Origin: Powellomyces hirtus
Lineage: Eukaryota > Chytridiomycota > Chytridiomycetes > Spizellomycetales > Powellomycetaceae
NCBI GenBank assembly: GCA_025526995.1
Contig: JAHLKG010000015.1
Coordinates: 1 to 64,000 of the forward strand
Reading direction: 5' to 3'
DNA: 64,000 nucleotides
The notes under the pieces were generated by a model. That model did not search any database and was not told the origin of the DNA. It saw only the letters and a list, made by a program, of their open reading frames with translations. Positions 21,201 through 34,274 of the stretch are shown here, piece after piece. The number at the start of each line of letters is the position of its first letter. Within the stretch, counting starts at the first letter, position 1. The translations under genes and the position numbers were made by a program.

Positions 21201-24200
21201 TGCTTTGACGAGACGTCGCTGGATGTATCCAGTTTCGGCGGTTTTCACAGCCGTGTCGATCAGACCTTCACGACCACCCATAGCGTGGAAGAAAAACTCC
21301 TGTGGCGTCAAGCCTCGAAGGTATGAGTTCTCAACGAAACCTCTCGCTTCCGGCGTGTGATCATCCTTCGTAAAATGCGGCAGGGATCGGTACTTGAATC
21401 CGAACGGGATGCGACTTCCTTCTACGTTCTGCTGTCCAACACAGGCCGACATTTGAGCGACGTTGATGTAGGATCCTTTGGAGCCAGCCACCACCATCTG
21501 CTTCACATTGTTGAATTCCTTCAACGTCATCTGAGCACTTTTACCGGCGCCGTCACGTGCAGTGTTCAGTTCTTTCGTGATGTACGATTCAAAAGTCTCT
21601 CGAACACTCAAACCCGGCATGCCTTCAAGTGTGCCGTTCTGTGCAGCTTTGATGATCTCGGAACATTTTGCCTTCGATTTTGCAATCGCGTCATTTATCT
21701 GTTGAGTGGTTTCCTTATCAGCAATCGTATCACCGATGCCGATTGAGAACCCATGCTGCAACAGCCAGTAGTTCACGACCGTCTGACATCCATTGAAGAA
21801 GGCCTTGGCAACGTCCGGGCCATACTCGTTCATTGCCACATGAATAACACCACCAGAGGAGCTTCCGACCATCGACTTGTCCAGGATACCGCTCAAAAGC
21901 TCACCGTTCTCGATAAGCACTTTGCAATCCGGGATATCGGGTTCAGGGTTGCTCGGAGTTTGCACATACGCAGTGTGCATTCCAGTCACGTTGATCTTCG
22001 CAGGCAGAATCAGGCTGACGATTTGTTTTCCAGTCCACAAAGGCACAGGCTTGATGATGGCCGGTTGAGGAATGGTTCCGTCCCAGTCGGGTACCCACAT
22101 CAACAAATTCATCACGAGATCCTGCCGTAAGAAGGTGTCACGTTTTGTGAACTTGCGGATCCCACAGAGGGTATCCTGCACAATACCCATGATCGGCGCA
22201 TTCTTTTGTGGCGAGACAATTTGTTTTGGGACCATACAGAGCTCCATCAATTCCGCTTTCGTTTCGTACGATTGTGGAACGTGCAAATTCATTTCGTCTC
22301 CATCGAAATCGGCGTTATATGGACTCGTAACGGAAAGATTCAACCGGAACGTGGAGTATGGCATGACTCGAACCCTATGACCCATCATACTCATTTTGTG
22401 CAAGGATGGCTGACGGTTGAAAATAACAATGTCGTCATCCATCAGGTGACGCTCCACTCGATAACCGGGCTGCAAATGAATATCGCCGCCTCGTCGATTA
22501 TAGCGCAAGTCGATACGCTGCCCGTCATCCTTGATCACGTATTTTGCACCGGGGTGCTCAGTCGGTCCATTCTGCACCATCTGCTGCATTTTGTGGATGT
22601 TGTACGGAGTGACCGTTTCTGGAAAGGTCAAGTTGCGAGCAATGCTGCGCGGCACACCGACCTGATCGATTGACAAGTGTGGATCACCAGTAATGACCGT
22701 ACGTGCCGAGAAGTCGACACGCTTTCCCATCAAGTTGCCTCGAAGACGACCTTCTTTTCCCTTCAAACGTGCTCGGATGGACTTAAGCTATTAAACAAGA
22801 AAATGATGGTTAGTCAAAGCATTCCGCACAGCATGTGTAAACAAACGTACCGGTCGACCAGATTTTTGAAGAGCGGCTGGGATTCCCGCGATGTCGTTAT
22901 CCATGTACGTAGCGACGTGATATTGCAACAAGTTCTCGAACTCTGTAATGATATGAGCTGGAGCACCGTCCGTTTCGTGCGTGCGCAACTGTTGATTGGT
23001 CAGCACGATATCGCGAAGCTTATGAGTCAGATCATCCTGATTTGTAGCCACTCCATCCATGCTAACAGCGGGCCGCACTGCCATTGGTGGCACTGGCAAG
23101 ACGGAGATGATCATCCATTCTGGTCGTGCCCATTGTGGGTTGAGACCCATGCCCAAGCAATCGGCGTCGCTGATTTTTTGGAACAACTGGTGCACTTTGT
23201 CGGCGGTCAGAGGAGCGATTTTGGTAGGATCGGCGCCACCTTCCACCTGTTATAAAGAAAATGTTCTAGAAAATTCAAACGTTGCATCTATGGCTGAGAT
23301 TGACCATACCTCGTCCTTCGTGGCCTTGTAGTGCGTGGAAAGCGACAGAGGCCCTTCCTTTTTGAAGACCGGCTGTCTCCCACCACATCCCCCGTGGTTG
23401 GACTTTTTTGCTTTGAACGGATCCAAGTCGATCTTTTGTTCGACATATTAGACCACAATGCAACAACAGCTGCGCCGATGATACGAGCTCTGTACAAGGT
23501 TGACCTACCTCATCGTCCTCCAGTTCGGCACCTTCACAAATCATTTTGGTTTTGCATATGGCCCAAACTTCTTCGAATTTCCTGGCCCTATTCGAAAGTT
23601 TTTGCAACGCGTTGAACCTGGGGTTTGTGTAATCGACCTGTTTCCCCCAAAGTTGTTAACGCATGTTCTGCCCCGAGCAGGTGTTGACACATGTAGCGCC
23701 AACACACCTTGAGCTTGCCACAATGGAAGCACACGCACTCCAAGACTTTTTTGACTTTTTTGATCAGTCCTGGGAGTAGCAGGGAAATTAGCGTCAATGT
23801 CAGGAACAGCTGCGATGAAGGGATAGACCACAGCTGTGATTGACGCCACGAGATTTGGGATACCAACCAGCGTGATAAACAGGCTTGGCAAGGTCGATAT
23901 GTCCAAAGTGACCTGGACAGTCCGTCATGTTTTCACCGCAAGTAGCGCATTTGAAGTTTCTATCGGTAGTGCCCAGCCGTCTGTCCAACAAACCACCCTG
24001 TTTCGGGTTGTTTTCGGTCTCGTAGAACTCGGAATGTTCGACTTTGACAACAGACATGGCTTTCTGTAAAGCCAGTGGCAACAATAGCAAATATGTGAAT
24101 GATGGTCACAGGTACATTTAAGTGATCATCGTATTCGACACTTCCACCAGAGACTGCCCTCAACAAGGGAAAGCATTTTTCCCCGTTTCCTGTCGTGGCT

Positions 24201-24386
24201 TCCAACAATACTCCTACTCTCAGCAAAAGATACGCACAGAGCAGCACCCTCCGATCTAATCCTACTCTGCGCATCACACCAAAGTCGACACTAGACCATG
24301 GATGTACGTACCGTGTCTTCCGGAGATAAGATTCCGAACTGTACTTTCTGAGTTTTCCGCAACGGCATGGCCGAAGGCGGAAACAT
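18234..24386 (-). CDS. RPB1: RNA polymerase II largest subunit
   Basis: Seven exons: 24386-24312, 24063-23868, 23769-23708, 23637-23509, 23432-23310, 23246-22851, 22787-18234; 1844 residues. All six introns lie in the first sixth of the coding region. The start [20 protein letters not shown] was chosen by homology to KVQFGIL near the N-terminus. Visible landmarks: clamp zinc sites ([30 protein letters not shown]), the [20 protein letters not shown] entry, catalytic [10 protein letters not shown] (about residues 485-494), the bridge/trigger region ([20 protein letters not shown]) and the foot. The C-terminal domain (about 1545-1780) has roughly 33 heptads, near consensus YSPTSPS; a distal block has Thr at position 7. 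A nonrepetitive tip follows. It transcribes mRNA as part of Pol II. Confidence 0.97.
18440..19135 (-). repeat. 21-base tandem repeat encoding the RPB1 CTD
   Basis: About 33 copies of a 21-base unit encode the heptads. The third bases vary freely between copies, so selection holds the protein and not the DNA. Off-frame translations give long arginine-rich artefacts. Confidence 0.9.
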
Positions 24387-25460
24387 ACTGATTCCTCCAG
24401 AGTGCACCATGTTTCGGAAAGATCTTACGCAGCAGTCAGATTGTTGTGAATGAGACTCTGACCGCTGAAAAAACCAGTATGGGCACGAGGCTTAGATGCT
24501 CTCCGAGGACAACAGGAGACGGAAGGCCACTAGTAGGATTTGCTTTTCTGGAGGACAACTACACACCAGAGGAGGCGCTCAGGTAACGCAACACTCCTTT
24601 GCCAAAGTGGAAAAATGGAGTCCACTTCAGACGTGCCGATACTCGAGATGTCCGGGGGTGAAGGTCGGACTGCTGTCTTCCGTCTTCCCTGTCGGTGTTC
24701 CCACGCTTTTTCGCAGACGCTCGTATCCGGTAAAGCAATCTACCCGCTGGAGACCCCAGCCACACGCAGCAGCAGCAGCAGCAGTAGCAGCAAGCTAACA
24801 CGTACGCAATCCAAAGAAGGCCTGCGACGATGCGAGTGATAGGTACAGGGACAGAGAATGTATTTGACTGCAATGCAGCGCTCGGAGTTCGAAACGCTGA
24901 GAGATGTGTGGGGAATCACAATCGAAATCACACCGACGCCTTTCCCTCTGGAAACGTTAGTCTTTCCCGCTTTTGATATCATACCACGCATTTACCAGGG
25001 ATTGGATGGACCAGCCACCTATCCTGGCTCCATCCAATTTGTCCCGTGACACTCACGTCTATCCCACGTGGACTCACATGCTCTCGCCCCTTTTTTCCAT
25101 CCAATTCTAAATCAACCCCTTCGCCCATCAACTTGCAGTCAATCAAGTCAGTCAGCCTTTTTTTGTGTTCTGCCCACCTGACATCCCCCTTCGCAGCAAC
25201 GAACCCCCCCCCCCTCCCCCTCTCGCTCCGGCTTGAAAAAACCTTTGACGCTCAACTTGCCCTTTCCCGCATTTTGCTTCTTTCCCCTTTTTTTTCGGAA
25301 AACTCGATAGGTATGTGCACACGTCTTGTCTACACCCAATGTTCAAGCTTTCCATGCCTGTGGAGGAAACCTATGTCCTTTTGCACTCGATAGCTTTAGT
25401 GCACCCTGTGTCGGTCCAGTTCGGCGTTCTCACCCATTTCTGATCTGCAACAGCATCACA
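24387..25460. other. Divergent region of RPB1 and eIF5A with CAG repeat and C-run
   Basis: Holds a short cag/agc microsatellite (about 24768-24793) and a run of 11 C (25204-25214) followed by more pyrimidines. The plus strand is strongly pyrimidine-rich from 25080 to 25300, as in leaders of highly expressed fungal genes. A cysteine-rich minus frame over the CAG repeat is an artefact. Confidence 0.5.
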
Positions 25461-26175
25461 ATGTCTGCTGAGGAGGAACACCACGAAGAGTTCGAGACGG
25501 TCGGGGGTTAGTATTATCTACTTACTCTCTCCAGATGTTGCGGGCTCTTGAGGTTGCATTGTTGCTGACCTGTCGCGATTCCTTTCCCGTCACTTCCAGC
25601 CGGTGCCTCTTTGACCTACCCCATTCAGGTACGTCAAACTCGTTTATGCAATGCCGCAGACACCGAGTGAGTGCTTATCCGCTTCTTCTTTCTTTTCATA
25701 GTGCTCTGCTCTGCGTAAGAACGGTCACGTTGTCATCAAGGGCCGTCCTTGCAAGATCGTGGACATGTCCACCTCCAAGACCGGCAAGCACGGACACGCC
25801 AAGGTCCACCTTGTCGCCGTCGACATTTTCACCGGAAAGAAGCTCGAGGATCTTTCCCCCTCCACCCACAACATGGATGTCCCCAACGTTGTTCGTATCG
25901 AATACCCTCTGTTGGACGTTGACGATGGTTTCTTGTCCTTGATGAAGGACGATGGTTCCACCAAGGACGACATCAAGGTCCCCGACAACGACATGGGCTC
26001 CAAGATGGAGGAGGAGTTCCACGAGGGCAAAGAGCTGATTGTCACCGTTGTTGCCGCCATGGGCGAGGAGCACGCCTTGTCTTACAAGGAAGCCCCCAAG
26101 GGTATGTTGATATGCTGTTAGTTGGGACTACAGATCCTCGTCTGACCTCGTTTTCCTTTCATCGCAGCCAACTAA
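25461..26175 (+). CDS. eIF5A: Translation factor eIF5A
   Basis: Exons 25461-25506, 25600-25628, 25702-26101, 26168-26175 give 160 residues, the family length. The last exon codes only for the end of an Ala codon, Asn and the stop. The N-terminal SH3-like domain contains [20 protein letters not shown] and the hypusination loop [12 protein letters not shown], with Lys54 the residue modified to hypusine by deoxyhypusine synthase and hydroxylase. The C-terminal OB fold follows ([18 protein letters not shown]). It binds the ribosomal E site and relieves stalls. Codon use is strongly biased to C-ending codons, as expected for high expression. Confidence 0.96.
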
Positions 26176-27015
26176 GCTTTATCCCAAACCCACACCCACT
26201 CGCTTCGGGTGGTTCGGCGAACTATCTGAAGCGGTCACGCATACGATTTTCTCTTCCCGCCTTCGTGTTGTAATATAGAGAGGCTTTGTTGTAGTTACTT
26301 ACCTGCCTTGATGTTTTTGAGCCAATGCTGCAACACACATTCGCCCATTTTCCAGTCCCCATTTTGACTGAATACATAACTTCTTTGTGCATGCCTGTGG
26401 GTTTGACTTTGAGGTGTGTCTTGCTAGCACTATGGTTGGCAATGCCAAACGGAAGAGTAGTCGGGCCTGCCTATGGTATCGAACCATGATGCTATGGCCT
26501 GTCGCTGGCTGGGGCGTTGAGGCATTTCTCCCTCATTTTCCCCGAGCAAACAGTAGCACATCTTTATTTCACGACATTGACTATCGTCCTTAAGTAGGTG
26601 GCTTCTCCACGGTGCTGTACATTCGAAGTTAAATGCTGACCAGTCGCGCAGCCGACAAGTCGGTATGGATAGGGAAACTTGGAAGTTGGGCAACACTGAC
26701 ATCGAGAAATCCAGCAGTGCATTGGATCTTTCACCGTCAGGCAAACCTGGGTAGAATGCATTTACATCGCAGTATTTAACCGCACGAATTAGAGGTCCCC
26801 CGTACCACGTACATATAGTTCTGCCGTTCGTGAGGTTGCCGCAGTGTACCACCGGAAGAGCAAATAAAAGCAGAAGAATTATTCGCCAGATGTAGTTTAG
26901 AGAGGTCGAGCAGCGTTTCAAAACCAGCTGGCGAGATAGGTGTAGCAGCAGTACATCTCATGGTCTGGTAATTGTAGGCACAGGCGAAAGAGTCTGGATG
27001 CACCGGGCACTCTGT
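26176..27015. other. No confident gene between eIF5A and the glyoxalase-like gene
   Basis: The first part is the eIF5A 3' flank. On the minus strand, frames at 26430-27003 have a signal-like hydrophobic stretch (IILLLLFALPVVHC) and several cysteines, but they are in different frames with no clean splice chain. I leave this unassigned. Confidence 0.45.
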
Positions 27016-27627
27016 CTATTGGACAGATGATTCTGTATGTCCTTCCTCACCCGATGCAGGCATTTCCTGATAGACCGCTTCAATACGCCAGCCGTCAGGG
27101 TCAAACACGAAAGCCGCATAATAGTGCTCTCCATACGATGCTCTCAAGCCCGGTGGCCCGCAATCCTGCCCGCCGTGGGACATGGCGGCTGCGTAGAATT
27201 CGCGCACTGCTGCCCGGGACGGCGCATTGAAGGCCACATGAAAACCGCCACCTCCTACCACCGATCCCTCCGGCCAATGCTTGATCCCGAGAATATCACC
27301 CTCTCCGGGTTCTCCGTATCCGACCTGATATTCCAAAAGGGTGAGGACGCAACACAGCGTGCAAAACCGCTGCCATCACTCCTGAGAACCCACCTGACCG
27401 TGCCGTTCGGACCCTTCTGCCGGAAAATCCGTGTAAGTCCGAGTCAGACCAAGGGTCGCAAGACATTCATCATAAAACACCGTAGACCGGAGCAGGTCGG
27501 AGACGCCAATGGACAGGTGGCCCAAAGGTCCTTTGTCCGCGGTGCGAAATACATCACGAGTCGGAGCCTTGGGTGGTGGAGCAGCAAATCGGTGGTCAGA
27601 CGTTGTTGCGTAAGTCGGGGACGCCAT
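27016..27627 (-). CDS. Glyoxalase/bleomycin-resistance (VOC) family protein
   Basis: Exons 27627-27394 and 27324-27016 give 180 residues (69-base intron, phase 0). After about 30 variable residues comes GHLSIGVSDLLRSTVFYDEC, the first beta-alpha-beta module, then GFHVAFNAPSRAAVREFYAA, PPGLRASYGEHYYAAFVFDP and DGWRIEAVYQ, the second. A His in each module and the Glu in IEAVY sit where VOC proteins bind metal. Members include glyoxalase I-like lyases and dioxygenases; the substrate cannot be read from sequence. The spliced form restores a typical VOC, so the upstream frame running past the donor is not used. Confidence 0.85.
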
Positions 27628-28646
27628 TGCTCTGCACCCTTCGTTTCAATATCTCCACTGTATAGAAGACGCGGATGATAAACTCAAGAACTCAAGAACG
27701 TGGCATCTACGTGCAAAATTGTCGAGATCAAGAATCGCTACAATGGGGCAGCCATTGTGTGACACAACATGGACACGAGTACTTGCGCATAAGTATGTTT
27801 CCGATCCAAATTTACCCACGGGCGAAGGCAGTGAGGATTTCCTGGTTAGGGCTAGACAGGGGTCGATTTGCATCATTACTCAAGGCTTCGTACGGATATA
27901 GAGTGGAAGTACCAAATAGAGAAGGCTATACGTAGATCGAACCAGTATCGCTGATTGCTATCGGCCTTAGGAGGAGCAGACTTTTGTTTTAATCCTATTC
28001 GGGGCGCTCTGAATAAATAACTTGTTGAAGCAATAAACCCAATAGCTAATAATACAGAATGTCGACATGCTGGTAGCAGAGAGATTTCGATGAATTCATG
28101 GCGGAGAGTGCCAACAATTCTCAAGTGTTCGATCGACGAACTTCCCTTTTATCGGCAATCTATTGGATTACTCGTCCCATATGAGCGGTAAGGATACAGT
28201 GTTCCGAATCTCATTTTGGAACATTCTAAATCCGCTTTCAGGCCAGATTTCAGCTGGCCAAGATTGGACATCTCGAACGACCGAGACGATAATATTTGGC
28301 TGTATCATAAAGCTCCGTCCTTTTCAAAGATGAGAAAGCTATCGAGGTGCACCGCAACCGCTCAGTTCTTGTCCAAGGTACGATATCTTTTGCATAAAGT
28401 AGAAGTGGATGGACATTTTCGCATTAGTTAGATATGAATCTTTCACCCGTTGTCCTTGCTTGCAACTGGATTTTGCCTTTCGCGCTGTCTTCAAACCCAA
28501 CCCACCCAACTTGAGGCCGGTGCAACTTCTTGGCTGCGCAAGAGTTTGGTACAAGTTTATTATTATTGATACGCAGCTTGCTTCTGGACGAAAGCTTTTC
28601 GCACTCTCTCTGGTGACACGCAGCTTGCTTCTGGGGGAAAAGCTTA
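27628..28646. other. Intergenic, with an imperfect tandem repeat at its right end
   Basis: No supported gene. The right end carries the 47-base repeat described separately. Frames here overlap each other and lack motifs. Confidence 0.5.
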
Positions 28647-28664
28647 TCACGCTCTCTCAATCGC
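28571..28664. repeat. 47-base imperfect tandem duplication over a stop codon
   Basis: Two units begin acgcagcttgcttctgg at 28571 and 28618. The second unit overlaps the stop codon of the minus-strand receptor (28647-28649), so the last codons of that gene lie in the repeat. The units differ at several positions. Confidence 0.75.
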
Positions 28665-31600
28665 TTCATCATCCGATTCTTTGATGGAAGGGTTCAGAGC
28701 ATTTGGCTGCTTCGGTATAGTACCTACACGACTGGCCGTGGATAAGGCCATGGACGTGCGATGCCCCTTCCCCTTCTTCTCATTGAAGCGCTTTACCCAA
28801 TCCTCCAGGGCTTTTTTGCCTTCCATCTGCATGCGTACACGCTCACCATCCGGTAGTTGCAACAGGACATTGTTGTCTTCAGTGTCCACATCCACTCCCA
28901 AGCTATCTATGTAAAAGAATCGGCCCTTTTTGGTGTCGATGTCCGTGAGCTCCAGATAGGACTGGACAAGGGAAACCTGGATTGCCTGCCAGACGAGTGC
29001 AGACTCGGGCTTGCACGGCACATATTTTACGTTCTGGTACAGACTGGACGACTTTTGCGATTTCTACAGTGGGAGAGGTTCCAGTTAACCCGATTTCGCC
29101 GAGAACAACGTGTCTACATCGCACTCACCATGGCTATTGATTTGATCTTTGTTTCCATAGCATCTTCCGAGCTACCACCGGGTCCATAAACTAACCGCAA
29201 CTTGTAACCCAATAGCGACGCCGTAGCGCCCACCGCGACCAGCAGCATCACTGCCACCCGTAAGGCAAACTGCGCGCTTCCGTTCATCATGTTCGGGAGA
29301 AGGATTCCGGCGGATATAGCACCCGTAATAAGCATATTGACCGCATTGACGAGTATGAATTTGTCTTCCAATGCGGGCACCGGCCATCCAATTTTGATCG
29401 TCTCGTACGAAAACCTGCAGGCCATGAGCAGCAGCGCACCTGTGAGGCCTATGAACGCAATGATGAACCCGGTTTGTTTCTTTTCCGTTCCCCCACAAGA
29501 CCAGAAGCGGTCCTGCGATGCGTAAATCAGTTGCGGGCTTGGCGCCTCGACCGCTTGCCATGCTGCGATGAGTGCCTATGGAATGTGTATTGCGGACATC
29601 AGACAGTGCAGCTCATTGATTGTCACATTTGCGACATTCAACAGCCAAGAGACTTACGAAATATAAGAGCTGAATAGCCACAACGACGGCGACGCCCGCT
29701 TTCTTGAAACTCACTGGCAGCTCTGCAATCAAGGCCATCTTGTTTTTACGGCGGATATAGTGGCCCCATGCCTTCACCAAGAGGATGCTACCAGAAGAAT
29801 GATTCCAATGATCAGAATTCACGCTCGCATAAACAACGCTTTGCAGCTTTCCCGAGGAGTCTGTACGTACGAGGAAACCAATCCAATGGACCAGGGAAGC
29901 ATCCATATTTGCACCCGACAAGACAGGGTAGTTGGTTCCGTGGTGTCCGTGATCGGGAATGCAAAAAGACCAGCGAGGCCAAGCGCCAACAGCCTGGGGC
30001 CAAAAATCGTCCATCAGAAAGTGCCTTTCCGTCAACAGCATTCAAAAGAGAGAACTAAACGTACATGTCCAAGTTGTGTGTTGTACCTCTGATCGCTGTG
30101 TTTTCGCGTTTGGCGAAAAGCATTCCTGCGACCGCTAGCACCATAAGGACGCAAAGAGTAGAGCATACGATCACAATAATCGATCCCGCGCTAGTAATCC
30201 TTGTGTTGGCTAGTGCTCCCTCGAGCACTTGAACTCCCATCGATTGTGGCGAGACTAACGCGGCCTGCAGTGCGGTAGACTCTGCTCTAAGTTGGCGATA
30301 ATCCAGGAAGCTTCCCGTCTGTGCATCCGCCAGGGAAAATTTCAAGTATAAAGTTTCGCCGGTATTGCTTCCGATATCTCGTCGAGCTAGCTTTGGTTGG
30401 CTCGTGGATTGGAAGTCCCGATAGATAACGATATACTTGTCTTTGTAAATCTTCTCGATCTGGCTGAGCATCGTGTCCCGCCCCTTTACCGAGTATTCAT
30501 AAACGTCCGTTGAGCCCGCAAAGACAGCAGTTCCAGAACTGAAAGCGAACGTCAGACTGTCGTTCTCGCCCTTTTTCAATTGGCACGCGATGCCCTCGTA
30601 CAAAGGGTCTACGCACGAGCAATGTCCATCTGCTACGCACAATCCGGCTGGTGAAGAACATCCTCGCTGGCAAATCGGCAGCCGACATTCAAGTTCGCTA
30701 GTGTCGAGCGCTGGCAGAAGTTGCCGTGGTGCTTCACAGGTGGAGATGTTCACCGGCCGCATGACGGGTTGAAATTGAGACATTTCTGTGCTAGAGTCTT
30801 CAGCAAGTCTGATTCGGTATGACCCTGTTTTCCCAAAAACACGAACATCTAGAATCGGATCGAGGTTATTCAGCTTGTTGACGATGAGAACCACGTTGAC
30901 TGACAAATATGTACTTACTCTCGAAACTAAGTTTGCCCCCATCCACAACCCCAACTGTAGGACCGTATAAGGTTGCTAAGCTTGATAACACTTCTGTTCC
31001 GTTCATGTCCACCAGGCCGATTTCGACGACAGCCGCATTTTCTTGTTCAAACGTGACAGGCTGCTGATACGAGTCGATTGTGGATATTCCAAACGTGGGT
31101 AACGTGTCTCCAGAAATAACGCTCAAGGATTCCCAATTGCCGAAAGGGACGAATGTAGATGAAGCAGTTCCGCGATCTGGCAGATGTGGCGCCGTGTTGC
31201 CCATATATCTGATATCGTCAAAGCTTAATGCTTTTCGAGCCAACGTGTACCACGCGCCCCCATATTCAAGTGCCCGGTTGTTTGAAAAGTTCACTCTCTG
31301 GACTACCAGATTTGGAGTATCCGAGAAGCGGTCAATGAACATGCCACCGCCGACGTTCGCAGTATTGTTTGTGAAAGTGCTAATTTGAGGTATCAGTAGC
31401 GGCTTTTATACAGTCATATCATCAAAACAACCCTTCACTACGATGCGTACCTGTCAATTACGCTGATAGTGCATTGTCCGCTATCCACGGTGCAGTAGAG
31501 TGCGCCACCTCTACCTCCAGCATAGTTCGAAGTAAAACTAGTGTTTGTAAAATGCACTGAACCTTCGCATTCGCTTATAAGCGACCCGTCATTCGGTGTC

Positions 31601-34274
31601 CAGTTATCTGGTAAATGCTAGGTTATATTTCTCGACGCAAACGATGATTTATAGCAAACACTTACTGGAAAAAGAACACCGGTCGAAAGTAAACGTACTG
31701 GCGGCCGCTGGCTTCAGCACGGAGGCTCCGCGGCAGTGTCGAAATGCCGATGTGTGAACTTCAAGGGTTGCCAGAGAACCAGAAAACACAGTATTCGATA
31801 TTTCTGGAAAGTACAGCGGATGAGGTTCAAGGTGGTGACACTAGACCATCCGCACCCAGTATTAGCGGTCTCCAACCTGTGAAGGCGCTATTCTTGACCA
31901 CGGTAACGGGCCAATTCTCGTCGGTTTCCAAGCGTTCCAGCTTGAAAGCAGATCCCTGAGTAACGATCTCTTTTGGAGCAAACATAAGCATAATTTGGGA
32001 CTTTATTCCAACAACCTGTTGACGCGGTGCATTTACATACTTGAAAAGGTGCTGTCGGTGATCGTCAAGACACCCATCTCATTGAGGCGGATGCAATCGC
32101 TAATGCAGTTATGACCTTTCGTACCTCGCGCATTAGGCGTCATTCAGATAATAAAGAAATCCAGCTGGGACGAACCCACCAGTAACAGTCACAGCTTCGA
32201 GGGCAACCGTAGCTGTTCCATTACACTGCAATATTCCTGATGGCAAGGTTGCGGTAGATTGGATCACTGTATTCGTCAATTGCAACTTCGCCTCGGCCGT
32301 GGCCAAGATGTAATAGAGCTGGGAAGCCCCAGCATCATGCGCTGCCGTGTGATCTTTCAGATAAAATGTTACCTGTGCGTCCTTAGCATTCACCTCTGTG
32401 CGATACGTATCGTACTTACTGCTGATGTCCGAGTCAGTGATTGTGAACTTTCCAATGACACTGATTTGCCCAACATTTCCTTAAGTAAAAGAAAGGGCTT
32501 GATGAGCAACCATGTCGCCGTTTTTCGGGCCAGCAATCGGCATATGCGCTTTACCCCTCAACGAAACTCCTGCGGCTGTGACCGTCGCATCTTTTCTGAT
32601 GATGATAAATTCGTGCTGTTTGGTTAACACCGCGTTGTAGTATTCCGAGAATACGGCGACCGGGTTTGGATAATTCACTGTGCTTTCTGAGACCGTAAAC
32701 TCTGTGAATTGTTGTCCCATTAGCCATTTCGCAAAATCAGTCACTGACCGAAAATAGATAAATCTGTTATGTCTGTAGTCCCCCGCTCAATATCAATCGC
32801 ACTACCGCTCCAGTCTAGTTCAAATGTAAAGGGGGGCTGTTGAGCAAAGATACACCGCTGCACTGCACTGGCTTCATCAGATACATACTTTTGATGAAGA
32901 GCCCTGAAATTGATGCACCGTCCGTTGACTTCATGTTTACAACGCTGCCACACCAATGTCGAGGATTTGACACATCATTCCGCTCAAACTTGACATTCGA
33001 AAGCGTAACAAATCCTGCACCGGCGCTTTGCTGCGTAATTATGTCAAACCGTTTGTACAAACCTTCGCAAGCTTTTGCCGCATCAGCGACGTTGCAGCGC
33101 GCGCACACTTACTGTGATCACAGCGCTTCCTTCGATGCAAAGCCTATCAAGAAATCCCGGCGCGTTACAGTTTGATGATTGTCAATAAATATAAGAAAGT
33201 TTCAGCGAGCCTAAACTTACGGGTCTTTGGAATGTTGGTGAAAATACGGCCAATTACGCACAAAACATGGGACGGAACTCACTTATGATCACGCTGTCTA
33301 TGAGATCCACGCTGAGAATGCCAGACCGCATCGCAAAGATGGATGGACCTGCGATGACACCACAACGGTACCAAGTAAGGCCGGGGGAATCCTCAAAACA
33401 GAGCACACTTCGTCTCTCTTCTCTCGGCCAATCGCACCTTGAAACTGCAGGCCCACAATAGTCACAAACGAATAGCTGAGTGTAGGATAGTAGTATACAC
33501 CTGCCAAACTAACGAGTTAGCACCGGAGTGACAGACACCAACTGACCGTCATGACAGCTCACCAGGGAGCACTTTGCAGTCTGCATGCACCAGCGTATTC
33601 ATAAAGCTGTCCTCTGTGGAAAACTGAATTGATAACACATCGTTTTTGGTTTCAAAATCGGGGTTTGAGCCTCCTGGGTTCCAACAAAATGCAAATCGCA
33701 AGCATAGATTAGCTATGGCTTTTCCGCTCATGTATCGCTGTGAAGAGCAATGATTACCTTGGAAGGTGATGTTGTTGAAATACATGTTAGACATAAAGAC
33801 ATCCATGCCAAACCACCACTTGAACAACGTGCCATTTCCCGGAACGGGAGTGTTTGGCAAGCCAAATATGAGGTTCGACATCGTCAATGTGACCCCATAT
33901 CCCATCGTAAACTGAACTTTGCTGGTCGGTACCGATGATCCTCGCACAATTTTCGGTCCGTCGTTCCCATCCCAGGAAGTGGGCTCTCCAGTAATCTCCA
34001 AATCAATGTCATTACCCCAAGCGGCAAAGTCATAGTTTTCTGCGTTCAGGGCGTACTCCCCGGGCGATGTCAGCAAGATTCGGATCTTTCCTCCATTAAG
34101 GTCCCCAATAGCCTGAGTGATCGCGTCGTCTACATCCCGCCAAGGGTTTGACTGTACTCCACTTCCGGTGGATGTCTGCTGGCAGTCCACCCATATATCA
34201 ACGACTCCAAGCACTGATGGCAATATGCACAAGAGCGCGAAACAACTTTGAACGCAAAGGGCTAAACTTCGCAT
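28647..34274 (-). CDS. Chimeric receptor: beta-helix ectodomain, EGF-like module, class C GPCR-like 7TM
   Basis: A signal peptide (MRSLALCVQSCFALLCILPS) leads a long ectodomain of short beta-strand/turn repeats (for example MSNMYFNNITFQ, VTLSNVKFERND, VVQRVNFSNNRALEYGG) typical of right-handed beta-helix proteins. An EGF-like module follows (CQRGCSSPAGLCVADGHCSC), a juxtamembrane stretch and TM1 (IIVIVCSTLCVLMVLAVAGM). C-terminal exons resolve cleanly: 30824-30065, 29993-29871, 29787-29658, 29575-29129, 29063-28647. They encode the rest of a class C-like 7TM region (TTLSCRVQIWMLPWSIGLVS, SILLVKAWGHYIRRKNK, ALEDKFILVNAVNMLITGAI) and a cytoplasmic tail. N-terminal exons 34274-33758, 33673-33563, 33500-33438, 33348-33283 are clear; those at 31-33 kb are only partly resolved. 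No Venus-flytrap domain is seen. The ligand is unknown. Confidence 0.8.

Noticed and set aside
24559..24873. Minus-strand frame with a run of cysteines
   Set aside because: It is the translation of a CAG/AGC microsatellite.
26455..26510. tRNA-like B box (GGTTCGATACC) on the minus strand
   Set aside because: No matching A box or acceptor stem within tRNA distance.
33220..33283. A 4-base microexon in the minus-strand receptor
   Set aside because: Alternative acceptor and donor choices (GAAG and GTGTGC) keep the frame without a microexon; borders between 33283 and 33060 stay unresolved.
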